Shown piece after piece: positions 17,183-26,921 of a DNA stretch of 64,000 bases (positions are counted from its first letter, which is position 1; every line of letters begins with the position of its first letter). Both the position numbers and the translations under genes were made by a program. The stretch is taken from NCBI GenBank assembly GCA_002726865.1, contig PBSW01000078.1, positions 27,538-91,537 of the forward strand. Reading direction: 5' to 3'. Origin of the DNA: Candidatus Bathyarchaeota archaeon (GTDB taxonomy: Archaea; Thermoproteota; Bathyarchaeia; TCS64). The notes beneath the pieces are model-generated. The model ran no database searches. It saw only the letters and a program-made list of their open reading frames with translations, and was not told where the DNA came from.

Positions 17183-18682
17183 ATGGTAATACCTTACTCC
17201 TTAGCTTTGATACTTTTAGTCCCTTTAGTATCTGCACCCATAGTTTACTATCTTGGTAAGCAGATGGGAAAGAAAGTTGGATGGATTGCACTCATCCCAT
17301 TACTTATCACATTACTATTTGTTACCAACGTTGCTATAAGCATCAAGGACGGTGGATCCTATAACGAGAGTTATGTTTGGGCTCCTGCTTCGGGACTCTC
17401 ATTCGGTCTGCTAGCTGACGGCTTGAGCATTTGGATGTTACTCACAGTAAATATTCTCGCCTTATTGATTTGCGTTTACTCTGTTCGGTACATGGAGCAC
17501 ATGTTCCAGGAGGAGGAGCACCGCACTGGCGTCTCAACTCCCAACTCGGCCTACTCTTCCTACTACACATTCTACCTTCTATACGCAGTTGGGATGCTCG
17601 GCACTGTTTTAACGACGAATTTGATCCAGTTTTACCTGTTCTACGAACTCATGCTTGTGCCCAGCTGGGTCCTCATTAACAACTATGGCTACGGGGAGCG
17701 AGAGCGGATCGGAATGATGTACTTCATGTGGACCCATGTAGGTGCAGTAATAATGCTGGCAGGCATCCTCAGCAGCTTCTGGATCACCGGTAGTTTCGAG
17801 ATCTCGGCCCTCAGCAGTATAGTCGGTAGCCCCCTTGCAGGTTGGATATCCCTCGCAATCCTCTTTGGCTTCTTTACAAAGATGGCGGTTTTTGGTCTCC
17901 ACATCTGGCTGCCCTACGCCCACGCTGAAGCTCCGACTCCAATAAGCGCTTTGCTGAGTCCAGCAATGATAGGGATTGGTGCCTACGCGGCTGTAAGGCT
18001 CGTTATTGCCCCGATGCTCGAGGTTTTCAGTCAATATAAATTGCTATTTTCAGCATGGGCCCTTCTTACCATGGTTTATGGTGGTCTTATGGCTCTAGCT
18101 CAGGACGATATAAAGAAGCTCCTTGCATATTCGAGCGTTAGCCAGATGGGCTACATATTCCTCGGACTCAGCAGTGCAACATCCATTGGTCTTACCGGGG
18201 CTATCTTCCACTATATCACACATGGCATCTCTAAGGGTATCCTTTTCGCTATTGCTGGAATTCTCATTGTCCAAACGGGGACACGGAGCATTAAAGAACT
18301 TGGTGGATTGATAGATCAGATGCCACTTACCGGTGCCCTGTTTATCATTGGCTTCTTCGGTATCTCCGGGATCCCCCCAACGATCGGATTTATGTCAAAA
18401 TGGACAATCTTCTTGGGTCTCTTTACAGGAGCGCTCGAGCATTCAATTGAGATGATCGTAATATCAGTCATCTCAATCCTCATGACCGTAATTACCCTAG
18501 GTTACTCTCTCTGGACTATATGGCGAATTTTCTTCGGTCCCCTCCCAGATCATCTGAAAGAAGTTAAGGAGGCTCCACCAATCATGACAGTTCCCCCTCT
18601 AGTCCTTGCAGTTGCGTCTCTGATCCTTGGAATCTTTCCAGGTTTTGTCACAGATTTCCTTGTTCGTGTTTTGGGGGTTTAA
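17183..18682 (+). CDS. nuoM: Complex I antiporter-like subunit M, tandem copy 1
   Basis: Antiporter-type pumping subunit with about 14 helices and 499 residues. Key residues are all present: Glu in FYLFYELMLVPSWVLINNYGYGERERI, Lys and His in GFFTKMAVFGLHIWLPYAHAEAPTPISALLSP, Lys in DDIKKLLAYSSVSQMGY and Lys in GFMSKWTIF. The ATG at 17183 has GGAGG eleven bases upstream; an earlier in-frame ATG inside the nuoL end is less likely. First of three tandem paralogs. Confidence 0.9.
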   Translation: MVIPYSLALILLVPLVSAPIVYYLGKQMGKKVGWIALIPLLITLLFVTNVAISIKDGGSYNESYVWAPASGLSFGLLADGLSIWMLLTVNILALLICVYSVRYMEHMFQEEEHRTGVSTPNSAYSSYYTFYLLYAVGMLGTVLTTNLIQFYLFYELMLVPSWVLINNYGYGERERIGMMYFMWTHVGAVIMLAGILSSFWITGSFEISALSSIVGSPLAGWISLAILFGFFTKMAVFGLHIWLPYAHAEAPTPISALLSPAMIGIGAYAAVRLVIAPMLEVFSQYKLLFSAWALLTMVYGGLMALAQDDIKKLLAYSSVSQMGYIFLGLSSATSIGLTGAIFHYITHGISKGILFAIAGILIVQTGTRSIKELGGLIDQMPLTGALFIIGFFGISGIPPTIGFMSKWTIFLGLFTGALEHSIEMIVISVISILMTVITLGYSLWTIWRIFFGPLPDHLKEVKEAPPIMTVPPLVLAVASLILGIFPGFVTDFLVRVLGV

Positions 18683-20167
18683 ATGATGTTTACACCATTA
18701 TGGATTGCGATACTTGCGCCTATTCTGTTCATGCCAATAGTCTATGCAATCGGCCGAAGAATCGGTAAAAAAGTTAGTTGGATAGCCCTCATCCCTCTCG
18801 CTTTTAGCGTGGTCACGTTCATAAACTTCATGCCTACGATCTCTCTAGGGCCTATTGGCGAGTACTTCTTCTGGCTGCCAGGGCTTAGGTTTGGACTACT
18901 TCTCGATGGCTTGAGCTTGCCCATTGTCCTTACAGTAGCCATCCTTTCGGCTTTGATCGTCATATATTCTACCGCCTATATGGAGCACAAGGTTCACGAG
19001 GAATACCACGAAGATAATAAAAAAGCCTATGCGACCTACTACGCCCTTTACCTCGCTTATGCCACCAGTATGATGGGAGTTGCTCTATCAACTAATCTAT
19101 TTGAGTTCTACTTTTTCTTTGAGCTGATGATAATTCCCTCCTGGGCTTTGATAAATATATACGGATATGGGGAGAGGGAGAAGATAGCTCTGACTTACCT
19201 TCTCTGGTCCATAGTCGGAGCGGTGTTATTTGTCACAGGCGCACTTACCGCCCATGCTGTGCTACATAGTTTCGAGATCTCAGATCTAGCCAAGCTTAAC
19301 GGTCATCCCCTGTCAACGTTTATTGTTATATCCATGCTCCTAGGTTTCTTTATCAAGATGGCGGCTTTTGGCTTACACATATGGCTGCCCTATGCCCACA
19401 CAGAGGCACCTACACCCATAAGCGCCCTGCTAAGCCCGGCTATGATCGGCTTGGCCGCATATGCCACAGTCAGGATTCTAGTTCCAATCCAAAGTGCCTT
19501 CCAAAGTATTCATTGGATAGTATTGATCTGGGCATTTGTGACTATGGTTTACGGAGGTCTAATGGTTTTAGCCCAGACCGATATAAAGCGGCTCCTTGCC
19601 TATTCAAGCATGAGCCAGATGGGCTATCTTATCATCGGCATAGCTAGTAACACACCCCTTGGGATATCTGGGACTATGCTACACTATGTCAGCCACGGAT
19701 TGGGTAAGGCTGCTCTCTTTTTATCGGCGGGTGCCATAATGCATCAGAGCGGCATCCGCGATATCAGATCACTAGGAGGTCTTGCTGGGAAGATGCCAAT
19801 TTCGGCCGTTGCTTTTACCATAGGGGTTATGAATATTGCAGGCATACCGCCAACGATAGGATTTATCTCTAAGATGATGGTGTTCATGGGCGCCATAAAC
19901 CGGGGGTTGGTTACCTCCCCCCTCGATCTGGCAGTAACCTTCGCGGCATTAATTTCAACCGCGCTTACAATAGGATACACAACTTGGACCATACGACGCA
20001 TTTTCTTTGGCCCAACACCGGAACATCTGAATAATGTAAAAGAGGCTCCAATTACGATGACAGCTCCCTTAATCATAATAAGTGTCCTCTCTGTGGTTCT
20101 TGGCATCTATCCTAAAGTCATCCTGGACCCCCTTATTCAGATTGTCCAGGTACTAGTCCCCGGGTAA
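18683..20167 (+). CDS. Complex I antiporter-like subunit M, tandem copy 2
   Basis: 494 residues, clearly a duplicate of the gene before it: same opening (GRRIGKKVSWIALIPL against GKQMGKKVGWIALIPL) and the same signature GFFIKMAAFGLHIWLPYAHTEAPTPISALLSPAMIG. All key residues are kept (Glu in YFFFELMIIPSW, Lys in DIKRLLAYSSMSQMGY, Lys in GFISKMMVF). It starts with the codon after the stop of copy 1, so the two are certainly co-transcribed. Confidence 0.88.
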   Translation: MMFTPLWIAILAPILFMPIVYAIGRRIGKKVSWIALIPLAFSVVTFINFMPTISLGPIGEYFFWLPGLRFGLLLDGLSLPIVLTVAILSALIVIYSTAYMEHKVHEEYHEDNKKAYATYYALYLAYATSMMGVALSTNLFEFYFFFELMIIPSWALINIYGYGEREKIALTYLLWSIVGAVLFVTGALTAHAVLHSFEISDLAKLNGHPLSTFIVISMLLGFFIKMAAFGLHIWLPYAHTEAPTPISALLSPAMIGLAAYATVRILVPIQSAFQSIHWIVLIWAFVTMVYGGLMVLAQTDIKRLLAYSSMSQMGYLIIGIASNTPLGISGTMLHYVSHGLGKAALFLSAGAIMHQSGIRDIRSLGGLAGKMPISAVAFTIGVMNIAGIPPTIGFISKMMVFMGAINRGLVTSPLDLAVTFAALISTALTIGYTTWTIRRIFFGPTPEHLNNVKEAPITMTAPLIIISVLSVVLGIYPKVILDPLIQIVQVLVPG

Positions 20168-20186
20168 TGAGGAGGATTGAAGAGAA

Positions 20187-21683
20187 ATGATTAATGGTTT
20201 GCTGGCGTTTGTGGTTTTCTTACCAATAATATCTGCGCCAATCATCTATGTTCTGAGGAAAAGATTCGGTGAAAGCCTTGATTGGGGGCCGTTCATCATC
20301 TTACTCTTCATAACATTGATAACGGCTCCCCTTGTGTTGACGGCTCATAAGCACAACCTCCTTGAAGAATACCTATGGACGACGACACCGGTGAAACTTA
20401 CGTTTGGACTACTTGGAGATGGGCTGAGCGTTCCAATACTCTTCACAATGATCTTCGTTTTTGCATTCTCCGTGTTATTCTCCATTCCGTATATGAGACG
20501 TCGGATGAAAAGAGGGGATATTGTGGAGAGTGATGGTAAATATGCTATTTACTACACCTTTTATTTACTGTATGTGGGGAGCGTTCTAGGGTCTATCCTC
20601 TCGACCAACCTCATTGAGTTCTACCTTTTCTTCGAGTGTGCGGTGGTGTTTTCATGGTTCCTTATTTTCATCTTTGGCTATGGTAAACGTGAAAAAATAT
20701 CTCTGACCTATTTTATCTGGACCAGTGTGGGGGCGCTTTTCCTACTTACAGGGATGTTATTTGCTTACCAGTATATCGGAAGCTTTGAAATCGCTGATCT
20801 ATGGAGAATATCGGAAAGTCCGATAGGAACTTGGATCGGTTTAGCATTCACCCTAGGGATCCTTGTAAAGATTGGTGCCCTAGGACTCCATGGCTGGCTC
20901 CCAAGCACCTATAGAGAGGCCCCTACCCCTGTTAGTGCGGTCCTGGGGGCGACATCCGTTGTGCTAGGGACGTACTCCTTAGCAAGGCTGCTCGTCCCCT
21001 TCCGTGAGGTCATGTTCGGGATTAGTGGCTGGCTTGAACTCTGGGCACTACTGACGATTCTCTACGCCGGTGTCATGGCCTTGAGGCAGAGTGACACAAA
21101 GGGTTTAGTAGCTTACTTAAGCATGAGCCAGATGAACTATTGCTTTCTAGGCGTTTTTACTTATGTGTTCCACGGTGTCCTTGGGGCTGTTTCATATAGT
21201 ATCAGCCACGGACTCGCCATTTCCCTGCTCTTTTTGGTATCTGGAGCCATACTGTATAGGACAGGTACACGAAATATGGATGAGCTAGGAGGATTAGCCG
21301 AAAAGTTACCCTCATCCATGATCGCAATCCTCGTGGGCTTCCTAACCATTGGAGGTCTTCCACCCTCGGTTGGATTTAAGTCAAAATTTATACTCCTCAC
21401 TGGCGCCTTTGAGAGAGCTCTTGTTAGCTCCCCTCTCGAATGGATAATTGCGATACTAGCGGCGACAGTAGCTACTATAGTTACAGTCGCTTACGAATTT
21501 AAGACAGTATGGAGGGTATTCTACGGCAAGTTACCGAAACAATTCGATGATTTAAGGCAAGAACCCATTCCAATGATCGTAGCTTTATTTGCAATGAGCT
21601 CCCTACTCATATTATTCGGCATCTGGCCCATTATCATTACAAAACCACTAGAGGTGTTCTTTGAACATTTACCGTGGGGATAA
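20187..21683 (+). CDS. Complex I antiporter-like subunit, tandem copy 3 (divergent, N-like)
   Basis: 498 residues and about 14 helices, the last gene of the operon. It is homologous to the two genes before it but more diverged: the helix-7 region reads ILVKIGALGLHGWLPSTYREAPTPVSAVLG, keeping the Lys but losing the second His and the YAHAE/YAHTE sequence, and helix 8 reads SDTKGLVAYLSMSQMNY. The helix-5 Glu (LFFECAVVF) and a C-terminal Lys (GFKSKFIL) remain. In position it corresponds to NuoN. It follows a GGAGGATTGAAGAG ribosome site. Confidence 0.85.
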   Translation: MINGLLAFVVFLPIISAPIIYVLRKRFGESLDWGPFIILLFITLITAPLVLTAHKHNLLEEYLWTTTPVKLTFGLLGDGLSVPILFTMIFVFAFSVLFSIPYMRRRMKRGDIVESDGKYAIYYTFYLLYVGSVLGSILSTNLIEFYLFFECAVVFSWFLIFIFGYGKREKISLTYFIWTSVGALFLLTGMLFAYQYIGSFEIADLWRISESPIGTWIGLAFTLGILVKIGALGLHGWLPSTYREAPTPVSAVLGATSVVLGTYSLARLLVPFREVMFGISGWLELWALLTILYAGVMALRQSDTKGLVAYLSMSQMNYCFLGVFTYVFHGVLGAVSYSISHGLAISLLFLVSGAILYRTGTRNMDELGGLAEKLPSSMIAILVGFLTIGGLPPSVGFKSKFILLTGAFERALVSSPLEWIIAILAATVATIVTVAYEFKTVWRVFYGKLPKQFDDLRQEPIPMIVALFAMSSLLILFGIWPIIITKPLEVFFEHLPWG

Positions 21684-21847
21684 CTGAATGGGTTGAACTA
21701 AGATGTTGATAAAATGTGTATATAATGTACATCTGTTTTAACGGTTAAAATAAATAAAACGATTTAACCGATATTGGGACGATTCATGCGCGCGATGAAA
21801 AGTATTACAGAAGTTTTTTTAATCAAGAGCCCCTGAGCATCTAAGAC
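21684..21847. promoter_or_regulatory. Gap between complex I and ATP synthase operons with TATA box
   Basis: AT-rich spacer. TTTTTTTAAT at 21814-21823 lies about 30 bases before the atpF ATG, fitting a leaderless transcript. A GCGCGCG tract sits at 21788-21794, just upstream of that box. No clear hairpin terminator for the complex I operon was found. Confidence 0.45.
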
Positions 21848-22165
21848 ATGAGTGTTGCCGTAATAGGACCCCCCTCCTTTATCACCACCTTCGAGTTGAT
21901 TGGGGCTGCGGGTTTTGAGAGCAGCTCCGGGGATGCTGTAGCGCAGACTTTGGATCGTCTCGTCAACGAGGGTCAATTTCAATTCATAGTAATCCCTGAG
22001 CGCTTTGCAATACAGACACGACCCGTCCGGGAGGCTGTTATGAGTAAGGGGGAGATTACGCCTGTCTTCGCCCTCATCCCTGACTTCACGATGGAGACTG
22101 GGATGAGAATGGAGGAGCTCCAGGAAGTTGTTTCCCTTGCTATTGGAACACGTTTAGAGCTGTGA
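21848..22165 (+). CDS. atpF: A-type ATP synthase subunit F
   Basis: Central-stalk subunit, Rossmann-like fold. It opens with SVAVIGPPSFITTFELIGA and contains FQFIVIPERFA, both typical. 105 residues. First gene of the plus-strand ATP synthase operon in the order F H E A B D C, which differs from the common archaeal order with H, I and K first. Confidence 0.88.
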   Translation: MSVAVIGPPSFITTFELIGAAGFESSSGDAVAQTLDRLVNEGQFQFIVIPERFAIQTRPVREAVMSKGEITPVFALIPDFTMETGMRMEELQEVVSLAIGTRLEL

Positions 22166-22169
22166 TGAA

Positions 22170-22502
22170 ATGGGTACGGAAAGTGTATTATCAATAGGAG
22201 AGCGCCTCCAGAAACTCTTAGTCAATGCTGAAGTCGAGGCCAAGGCCATGATTACAGAGGCACAGAGCACCACCAACGAGAAGATTACTGCTGCTAATAA
22301 CGAGGCCTCTAGGAAGAGGGCCATGGCTCAGAGGGGCACCGGGATCGAGGAGCTCCTTAAGGATGAGGAAAAGAAGGCGAAAAAGGAAGCTAAGAAGATC
22401 CTTAAGGATTACCAAGTCCAAGCTGAGGCTCTCAAGGACGTTCCGGAAGATAAAGTAAGAGAGGCTATAGAGACGGTGATGAAAGAGGTGCTCCGCCAAT
22501 GA
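22170..22502 (+). CDS. atpH: A-type ATP synthase subunit H (peripheral stalk)
   Basis: 110 residues, almost entirely charged helix with Ala, Glu and Lys repeats, as in the H (or G) subunit that forms a coiled coil with subunit E. The call rests on composition, length and position before atpE. The end overlaps atpE by four bases. Confidence 0.75.
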   Translation: MGTESVLSIGERLQKLLVNAEVEAKAMITEAQSTTNEKITAANNEASRKRAMAQRGTGIEELLKDEEKKAKKEAKKILKDYQVQAEALKDVPEDKVREAIETVMKEVLRQ

Positions 22503-23143
22503 GCAAATCCACCATGGATCTCGAGGCCAATCTCATCGAAAGAGTTATCGAGCAAAGGAACAAACTCCTAGAGGATGCAGAAAACAAAGTTAGAACGATT
22601 AAAAGGTCGGGCGTAGAGGAGGTGGCCCGTATTCTCGCTAACTCTGAGGCGGAGATCCTCAGTATGATCGGCTCTGATCTCAACGCCACGAGAGACAGGA
22701 TAATTGGGGCAGCCCAACTTGAGGGCAGGAAGGTCATCCTGCTAACCCGCCAGTCCATTCTAGTTGGAATCTTCGATAAAGTTCTAGAGAGGCTCCAAGG
22801 TGTGGCAATGGGAGGCGAGGCCACTGTTGACAAAGGTCGGGTCCTCATCTCGCTAATCACAGAGGCTGCCACCGCAATTGGCGGCGAGGAATTCATTATT
22901 TCAGCGAACAAGGCTGACCTTGAGTATCTTGAAAAAAACTTAGGTAATATCCATATGGCTTTAAAGAAATCGATAGGTGAGATTAGAATCAGCGTTGACT
23001 CGGATCCCCTCAACGTCGTTGGGGGTGTTGTTGTTAGGAATAGCGACGGTAATAAGACCTACCATAACACCTTTGAGGGCAGGCTTGCAAACGTCAGGGC
23101 GAGGCTCGAGTCCGAGATCGCCGAAAATCTAGGAGTGCTGTAA
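22499..23143 (+). CDS. atpE: A-type ATP synthase subunit E (peripheral stalk)
   Basis: 214 residues: an N-terminal helix (about 1-90) that pairs with subunit H and a globular C-terminal domain ending with the family pattern GGVVVRNSDGNKTYHNTFEGRLANVRARLESEIAENL. ATG overlaps atpH; the stop abuts atpA. Confidence 0.9.
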   Translation: MSKSTMDLEANLIERVIEQRNKLLEDAENKVRTIKRSGVEEVARILANSEAEILSMIGSDLNATRDRIIGAAQLEGRKVILLTRQSILVGIFDKVLERLQGVAMGGEATVDKGRVLISLITEAATAIGGEEFIISANKADLEYLEKNLGNIHMALKKSIGEIRISVDSDPLNVVGGVVVRNSDGNKTYHNTFEGRLANVRARLESEIAENLGVL

Positions 23144-24907
23144 ATGTCAATTATTGGAACAATCGAGAGAATTAATGGATCCCTCATCGTTGCCCATTTC
23201 GACGAGGAGCCAAAGATCGGCGACCTTACCGAGGTCGGGGACCTCAGACTTATGGGAGAGATAGTTAGGCTCAGCGGGGAGACCGCTTATATACAGTGCT
23301 TCGAGGCAACTAGCGGTCTCAGACCCGGGGAGCCGGTTGCAGACCTCGGAGTCCCCCTTGTCGCTGAACTCGGTCCTGGCCTTATGGGCCGGATCGTGGA
23401 CGGCGTGGAGAGGTCAGAGACGGAGCTTTGGGAACTTACGGGGCCCTTTGTCTCCAGAGGGACTAATATCTCGCCCCTCAATAGGGAGGCAAAATGGAGA
23501 TTTGAGGCTAAGGTCAAACCCGGTGACAAGGTAGAGGGGGGTAATGTCCTTGGGGTTGTCCAGGAGACGGTGTCCTTTGAGCACAGGGTGCTAGTACCCC
23601 TTAAACAGTCAGGCACCATCAAATCAATCATGTCGGGGGAGTTCACCGTTACCGACGTCATTGGAGAGATTGCAACCAGCTCAGGCATCGTGCCAATCAA
23701 AATGATGCAGACCTGGCCAGTGCGGATCCCTAGACCCATCAAAGAACGTCTCCCTCTGGAGATGCCCCTTATGACTGGTCAAAGGGTCATCGACACCTTT
23801 TTCCCCGTGGCGAAAGGCGGTGCAGCTGCAATCCCCGGTGGCTTCGGGACAGGCAAGACGGTTACCCTTCAACAGGTTGCCAAGTGGTCTGACGCTGATA
23901 TCATAATCTATATCGGGTGCGGGGAGAGGGGAAACGAGATGGCCGACGTAGTTGCCCACTTCCCCGAACTCGAGGATCCCCGAAGCGGAAGCAAGCTCAT
24001 CGAGAGGACGGTCATCATCGCGAACGTCTCTAATATGCCCGTCTCCGCAAGAGAGGCCAGCATCTATATGGGAGTTACCATCGGAGAGTTCTACAGGGAC
24101 ATGGGTTACGACGTCGCTATTATGGCTGACTCTACGTCACGATGGGCTGAAGCTCTCAGGGATATCTCAGGGCGTCTCGAGGAGATCCCTGCTGAGGCAG
24201 GTTTCCCCGCCTACCTCTCGGACCGGATCGCCCAGATTTATGAGAGAACAGGCAGGGGCGTCGTTATGGGGGACGGCAGAAAGTTAGGCAGTCTCACGCT
24301 TATAGGGGCCGTATCTCCCCCCGGCGGAGACTTTAGTGAACCCGTGACCACCCATACCCTTAGGTTCATTGGTACCTTCTGGGCTTTGGATACAGACCTA
24401 GCTTACAGGCGCCACTTCCCGGCTATCAACTGGCTAAGGAGTTTTACGCGTTACTTGGAAGTTGCTGCTCGATGGTGGGCTAGCCTTGATCCTGGGTGGG
24501 AAGAATCAAGGACTCAGGCACTAAGGCTATTAGAGGAGGCCTCGGAGATCGAAGAGACCGCCAGGATAATTGGGGAAAAGGCTCTCCCGGACGAGCAGAG
24601 GCTCGTGCTACTACTGGCGGAGATGCTCAGGGAGGGCTTCCTTGTTCAAAGCGCATTTCACGATGTCGACACCTATTGCGAGGCTGAGAAGCAGACTGCC
24701 CTACTCAAAGTGTTCATTGAGTTCTACACTAAGGTGGACCCCCTCGTGAAGTCGGGTGTACCCATTGAACAGGTGAGGGAAATGGACATCGTCACCGAAC
24801 TAATGCGCCTCAAGGAGAGGGCCGGAGTCGAGCCCATAGAGCAAGCGAGTAAGGCGATCCTCAGGCAGAGGGACGCCCTCGCGGAGCGGTATGAGGTGAA
24901 ACTGTAA
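23144..24907 (+). CDS. atpA: A-type ATP synthase catalytic subunit A
   Basis: Catalytic nucleotide-binding subunit of the A1 head. P-loop GGFGTGKT at about residue 232, the A-subunit non-homologous region (about 90-200), the GERGNEM motif and the [27 protein letters not shown] segment. 587 residues, normal for the family with no intein. Its stop overlaps the atpB ATG by one base. Confidence 0.95.
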   Translation: MSIIGTIERINGSLIVAHFDEEPKIGDLTEVGDLRLMGEIVRLSGETAYIQCFEATSGLRPGEPVADLGVPLVAELGPGLMGRIVDGVERSETELWELTGPFVSRGTNISPLNREAKWRFEAKVKPGDKVEGGNVLGVVQETVSFEHRVLVPLKQSGTIKSIMSGEFTVTDVIGEIATSSGIVPIKMMQTWPVRIPRPIKERLPLEMPLMTGQRVIDTFFPVAKGGAAAIPGGFGTGKTVTLQQVAKWSDADIIIYIGCGERGNEMADVVAHFPELEDPRSGSKLIERTVIIANVSNMPVSAREASIYMGVTIGEFYRDMGYDVAIMADSTSRWAEALRDISGRLEEIPAEAGFPAYLSDRIAQIYERTGRGVVMGDGRKLGSLTLIGAVSPPGGDFSEPVTTHTLRFIGTFWALDTDLAYRRHFPAINWLRSFTRYLEVAARWWASLDPGWEESRTQALRLLEEASEIEETARIIGEKALPDEQRLVLLLAEMLREGFLVQSAFHDVDTYCEAEKQTALLKVFIEFYTKVDPLVKSGVPIEQVREMDIVTELMRLKERAGVEPIEQASKAILRQRDALAERYEVKL

Positions 24908-26304
24908 TGGAAACCGAACAATCAGGGATGATTTACAAGACCACCAGTGAAATCAAGGGCCCGATTCTTATGGTGGAGGGGGTCAAAGGAGTCGCTTTTG
25001 ATGAGATTGTGAACATCAGGAGACCCACTGGAGAAATAGTGACTGGTTCTGTTTTGGACGTTAGCAGGGACTGGGCAATGGTTCAGTGTTTTGGGGACAC
25101 CAGCGGGATGGACCTAAACGTCCAGATAAGGTTCACCGGGGAGACTCTAAAGATTCCAATGAGTGAGGAGCTCATCGGCAGGGTCTTCAGCGGCAGCTTC
25201 CAGCCCCTAGACGGCATACCTGTCCCACTGAGCACAGACCGGAGAGATGTAAATGGCGGGACCATCAACCCTGCAGCCAGAGATGTCCCTAGCGAGTTCA
25301 TCCAGACCGGGATCAGCGCCATCGACGGTATGAACAGCCTCGTCCGTGGCCAGAAGCTTCCCATCTTCAGCGAGTCAGGTCTGCCTCACAACGTGATGGC
25401 CGCCCAGATCGCACGGCAGGCTACTATCCCCGGCCAAGAGACTGACTTCGCCATTGTCTTTGGGGCCATGGGAATAAAAAATGAGGAAGCAGACTATTTC
25501 AGAGCGGAGTTCGAGAAAACCGGGGCTCTGAGCAAGTCCGTTCTCGTTCTCAACCTCGCGGATGACCCACCAATCGAGCGTATCGTCACCCCCCGTATCG
25601 CCCAGACTATCGCAGAATACCTCGCATTCGACTTGGGGATGCACGTCCTCGTCATCCTAACCGACATGACCAACTACGCGGAGGCACTCCGAACGATCAG
25701 CATCGCGAGGGAGGAGGTTCCTACTCGTAAAGGTTATCCAGGCTACCTCTACAGCGACCTCGCTACTATCTACGAAAGGGCGGGCAGGATACAGGGTAGA
25801 CCAGGCTCTGTAACCCTGATGCCTATACTTTCAATGCCTGCAGGGGATAAGACTCATCCAGTCCCGGACCTTACAGGCTATATCACTGAGGGGCAGCTTA
25901 TTTTGGAGCGGGAACTTAGCCTCAGAGGAATCTACCCCCCAATGAATCCTCTCCCGAGTCTCAGCAGACTCATGAAAGATGGCATCGGTGAGGAGACCAC
26001 TCGAGAGGATCACCAGGACGTTTCCAACCAGCTCTACATGGCTTACGCTGAGGGTACAAGAGCCCGCGGTTTAGTCCGAATCGTCGGAGAGGTGGGTCTA
26101 AGCGACAGGGAAAGGACGTGGCTAAGATTCGCTGACCGTTTCGAGCAAGAATTCGTGAATCAAGGTCCATACGAGAATAGGAGCATCGAGCAGACCCTGG
26201 GAGTAGCCTGGGACTTACTCTCAATTCTCCCCGAGGAGGACCTAATACGCATCAGGGAGAATTATATCACAAAGTACCACCCGGCTCACAAGAGTGAAAA
26301 ATAG
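24907..26304 (+). CDS. atpB: A-type ATP synthase regulatory subunit B
   Basis: Non-catalytic head subunit. Typical parts: [37 protein letters not shown] in place of a P-loop, and [26 protein letters not shown] sequence with SVT.MPILSMP. 465 residues. One-base overlaps with both neighbours. Confidence 0.95.
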   Translation: METEQSGMIYKTTSEIKGPILMVEGVKGVAFDEIVNIRRPTGEIVTGSVLDVSRDWAMVQCFGDTSGMDLNVQIRFTGETLKIPMSEELIGRVFSGSFQPLDGIPVPLSTDRRDVNGGTINPAARDVPSEFIQTGISAIDGMNSLVRGQKLPIFSESGLPHNVMAAQIARQATIPGQETDFAIVFGAMGIKNEEADYFRAEFEKTGALSKSVLVLNLADDPPIERIVTPRIAQTIAEYLAFDLGMHVLVILTDMTNYAEALRTISIAREEVPTRKGYPGYLYSDLATIYERAGRIQGRPGSVTLMPILSMPAGDKTHPVPDLTGYITEGQLILERELSLRGIYPPMNPLPSLSRLMKDGIGEETTREDHQDVSNQLYMAYAEGTRARGLVRIVGEVGLSDRERTWLRFADRFEQEFVNQGPYENRSIEQTLGVAWDLLSILPEEDLIRIRENYITKYHPAHKSEK

Positions 26305-26921
26305 TGTCCGCCACCACTGGAATACGGCCCACTAAGGGCTTCCTCATGGAGATGAAACGGAGGATCGGATTCATCGAAAAGGGCACTGAGTTCCTGAAAC
26401 TGAAGAGGGATCACCTTGCGAAAGAACTCACATCCTCCATTGACGTTCTAAAGGGGCGGAGGAACAAACTCCTAGAGGAGCTCCAGGTAGCCTACAGGGG
26501 TGTTACTGCGGCCTATATCAGCTTAGGTCCAACTGAGGTGACGAGTCAGGCGAGTTCTCTCAAGAGCGGCCTTGAAATAGAGGTTCTCCCTAGAGCTACT
26601 ATGGGTGTAAGGTACCCATTCATCAAGGTAGACAAAGACCCCCAGATCGCTGGGGAGCTAGACATCACGTTGAATGAGGCAGCAGAGAAGGTAATGGGTA
26701 TTCTCAAGGACATCATCCAGATCGCAGAATTCGAGGCGAGGGCCGAGAGGATCGCGGACGAGCTGGGAAAGACCAACAGGAAGGTGAACGCATTGGAGAA
26801 CACCATCATACCTAGATATAAGGCAATCATTAAGTTCATCGAAGACAAGCTCGACGAGGAGGCTTTGGAGGAGCTCGTTAGGATGAAGCTCATTGGAGGT
26901 GCGTTAGCGAAACGTCGATGA
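26304..26921 (+). CDS. atpD: A-type ATP synthase subunit D (central rotor)
   Basis: Rotor shaft of the A1 head; two long antiparallel helices. Signature residues include RPTKGFLMEMKRRI at the start and RKVNALENTIIPRYKAIIKFIEDKLDE near the end. 205 residues. GTG start overlaps the atpB TAG. Confidence 0.92.
   Translation: MSATTGIRPTKGFLMEMKRRIGFIEKGTEFLKLKRDHLAKELTSSIDVLKGRRNKLLEELQVAYRGVTAAYISLGPTEVTSQASSLKSGLEIEVLPRATMGVRYPFIKVDKDPQIAGELDITLNEAAEKVMGILKDIIQIAEFEARAERIADELGKTNRKVNALENTIIPRYKAIIKFIEDKLDEEALEELVRMKLIGGALAKRR

Noticed and set aside
13323..21683. Mrp-type Na+/H+ antiporter operon
   Set aside because: Genes A-K of complex I precede without a break and no MrpE, F or G is present.
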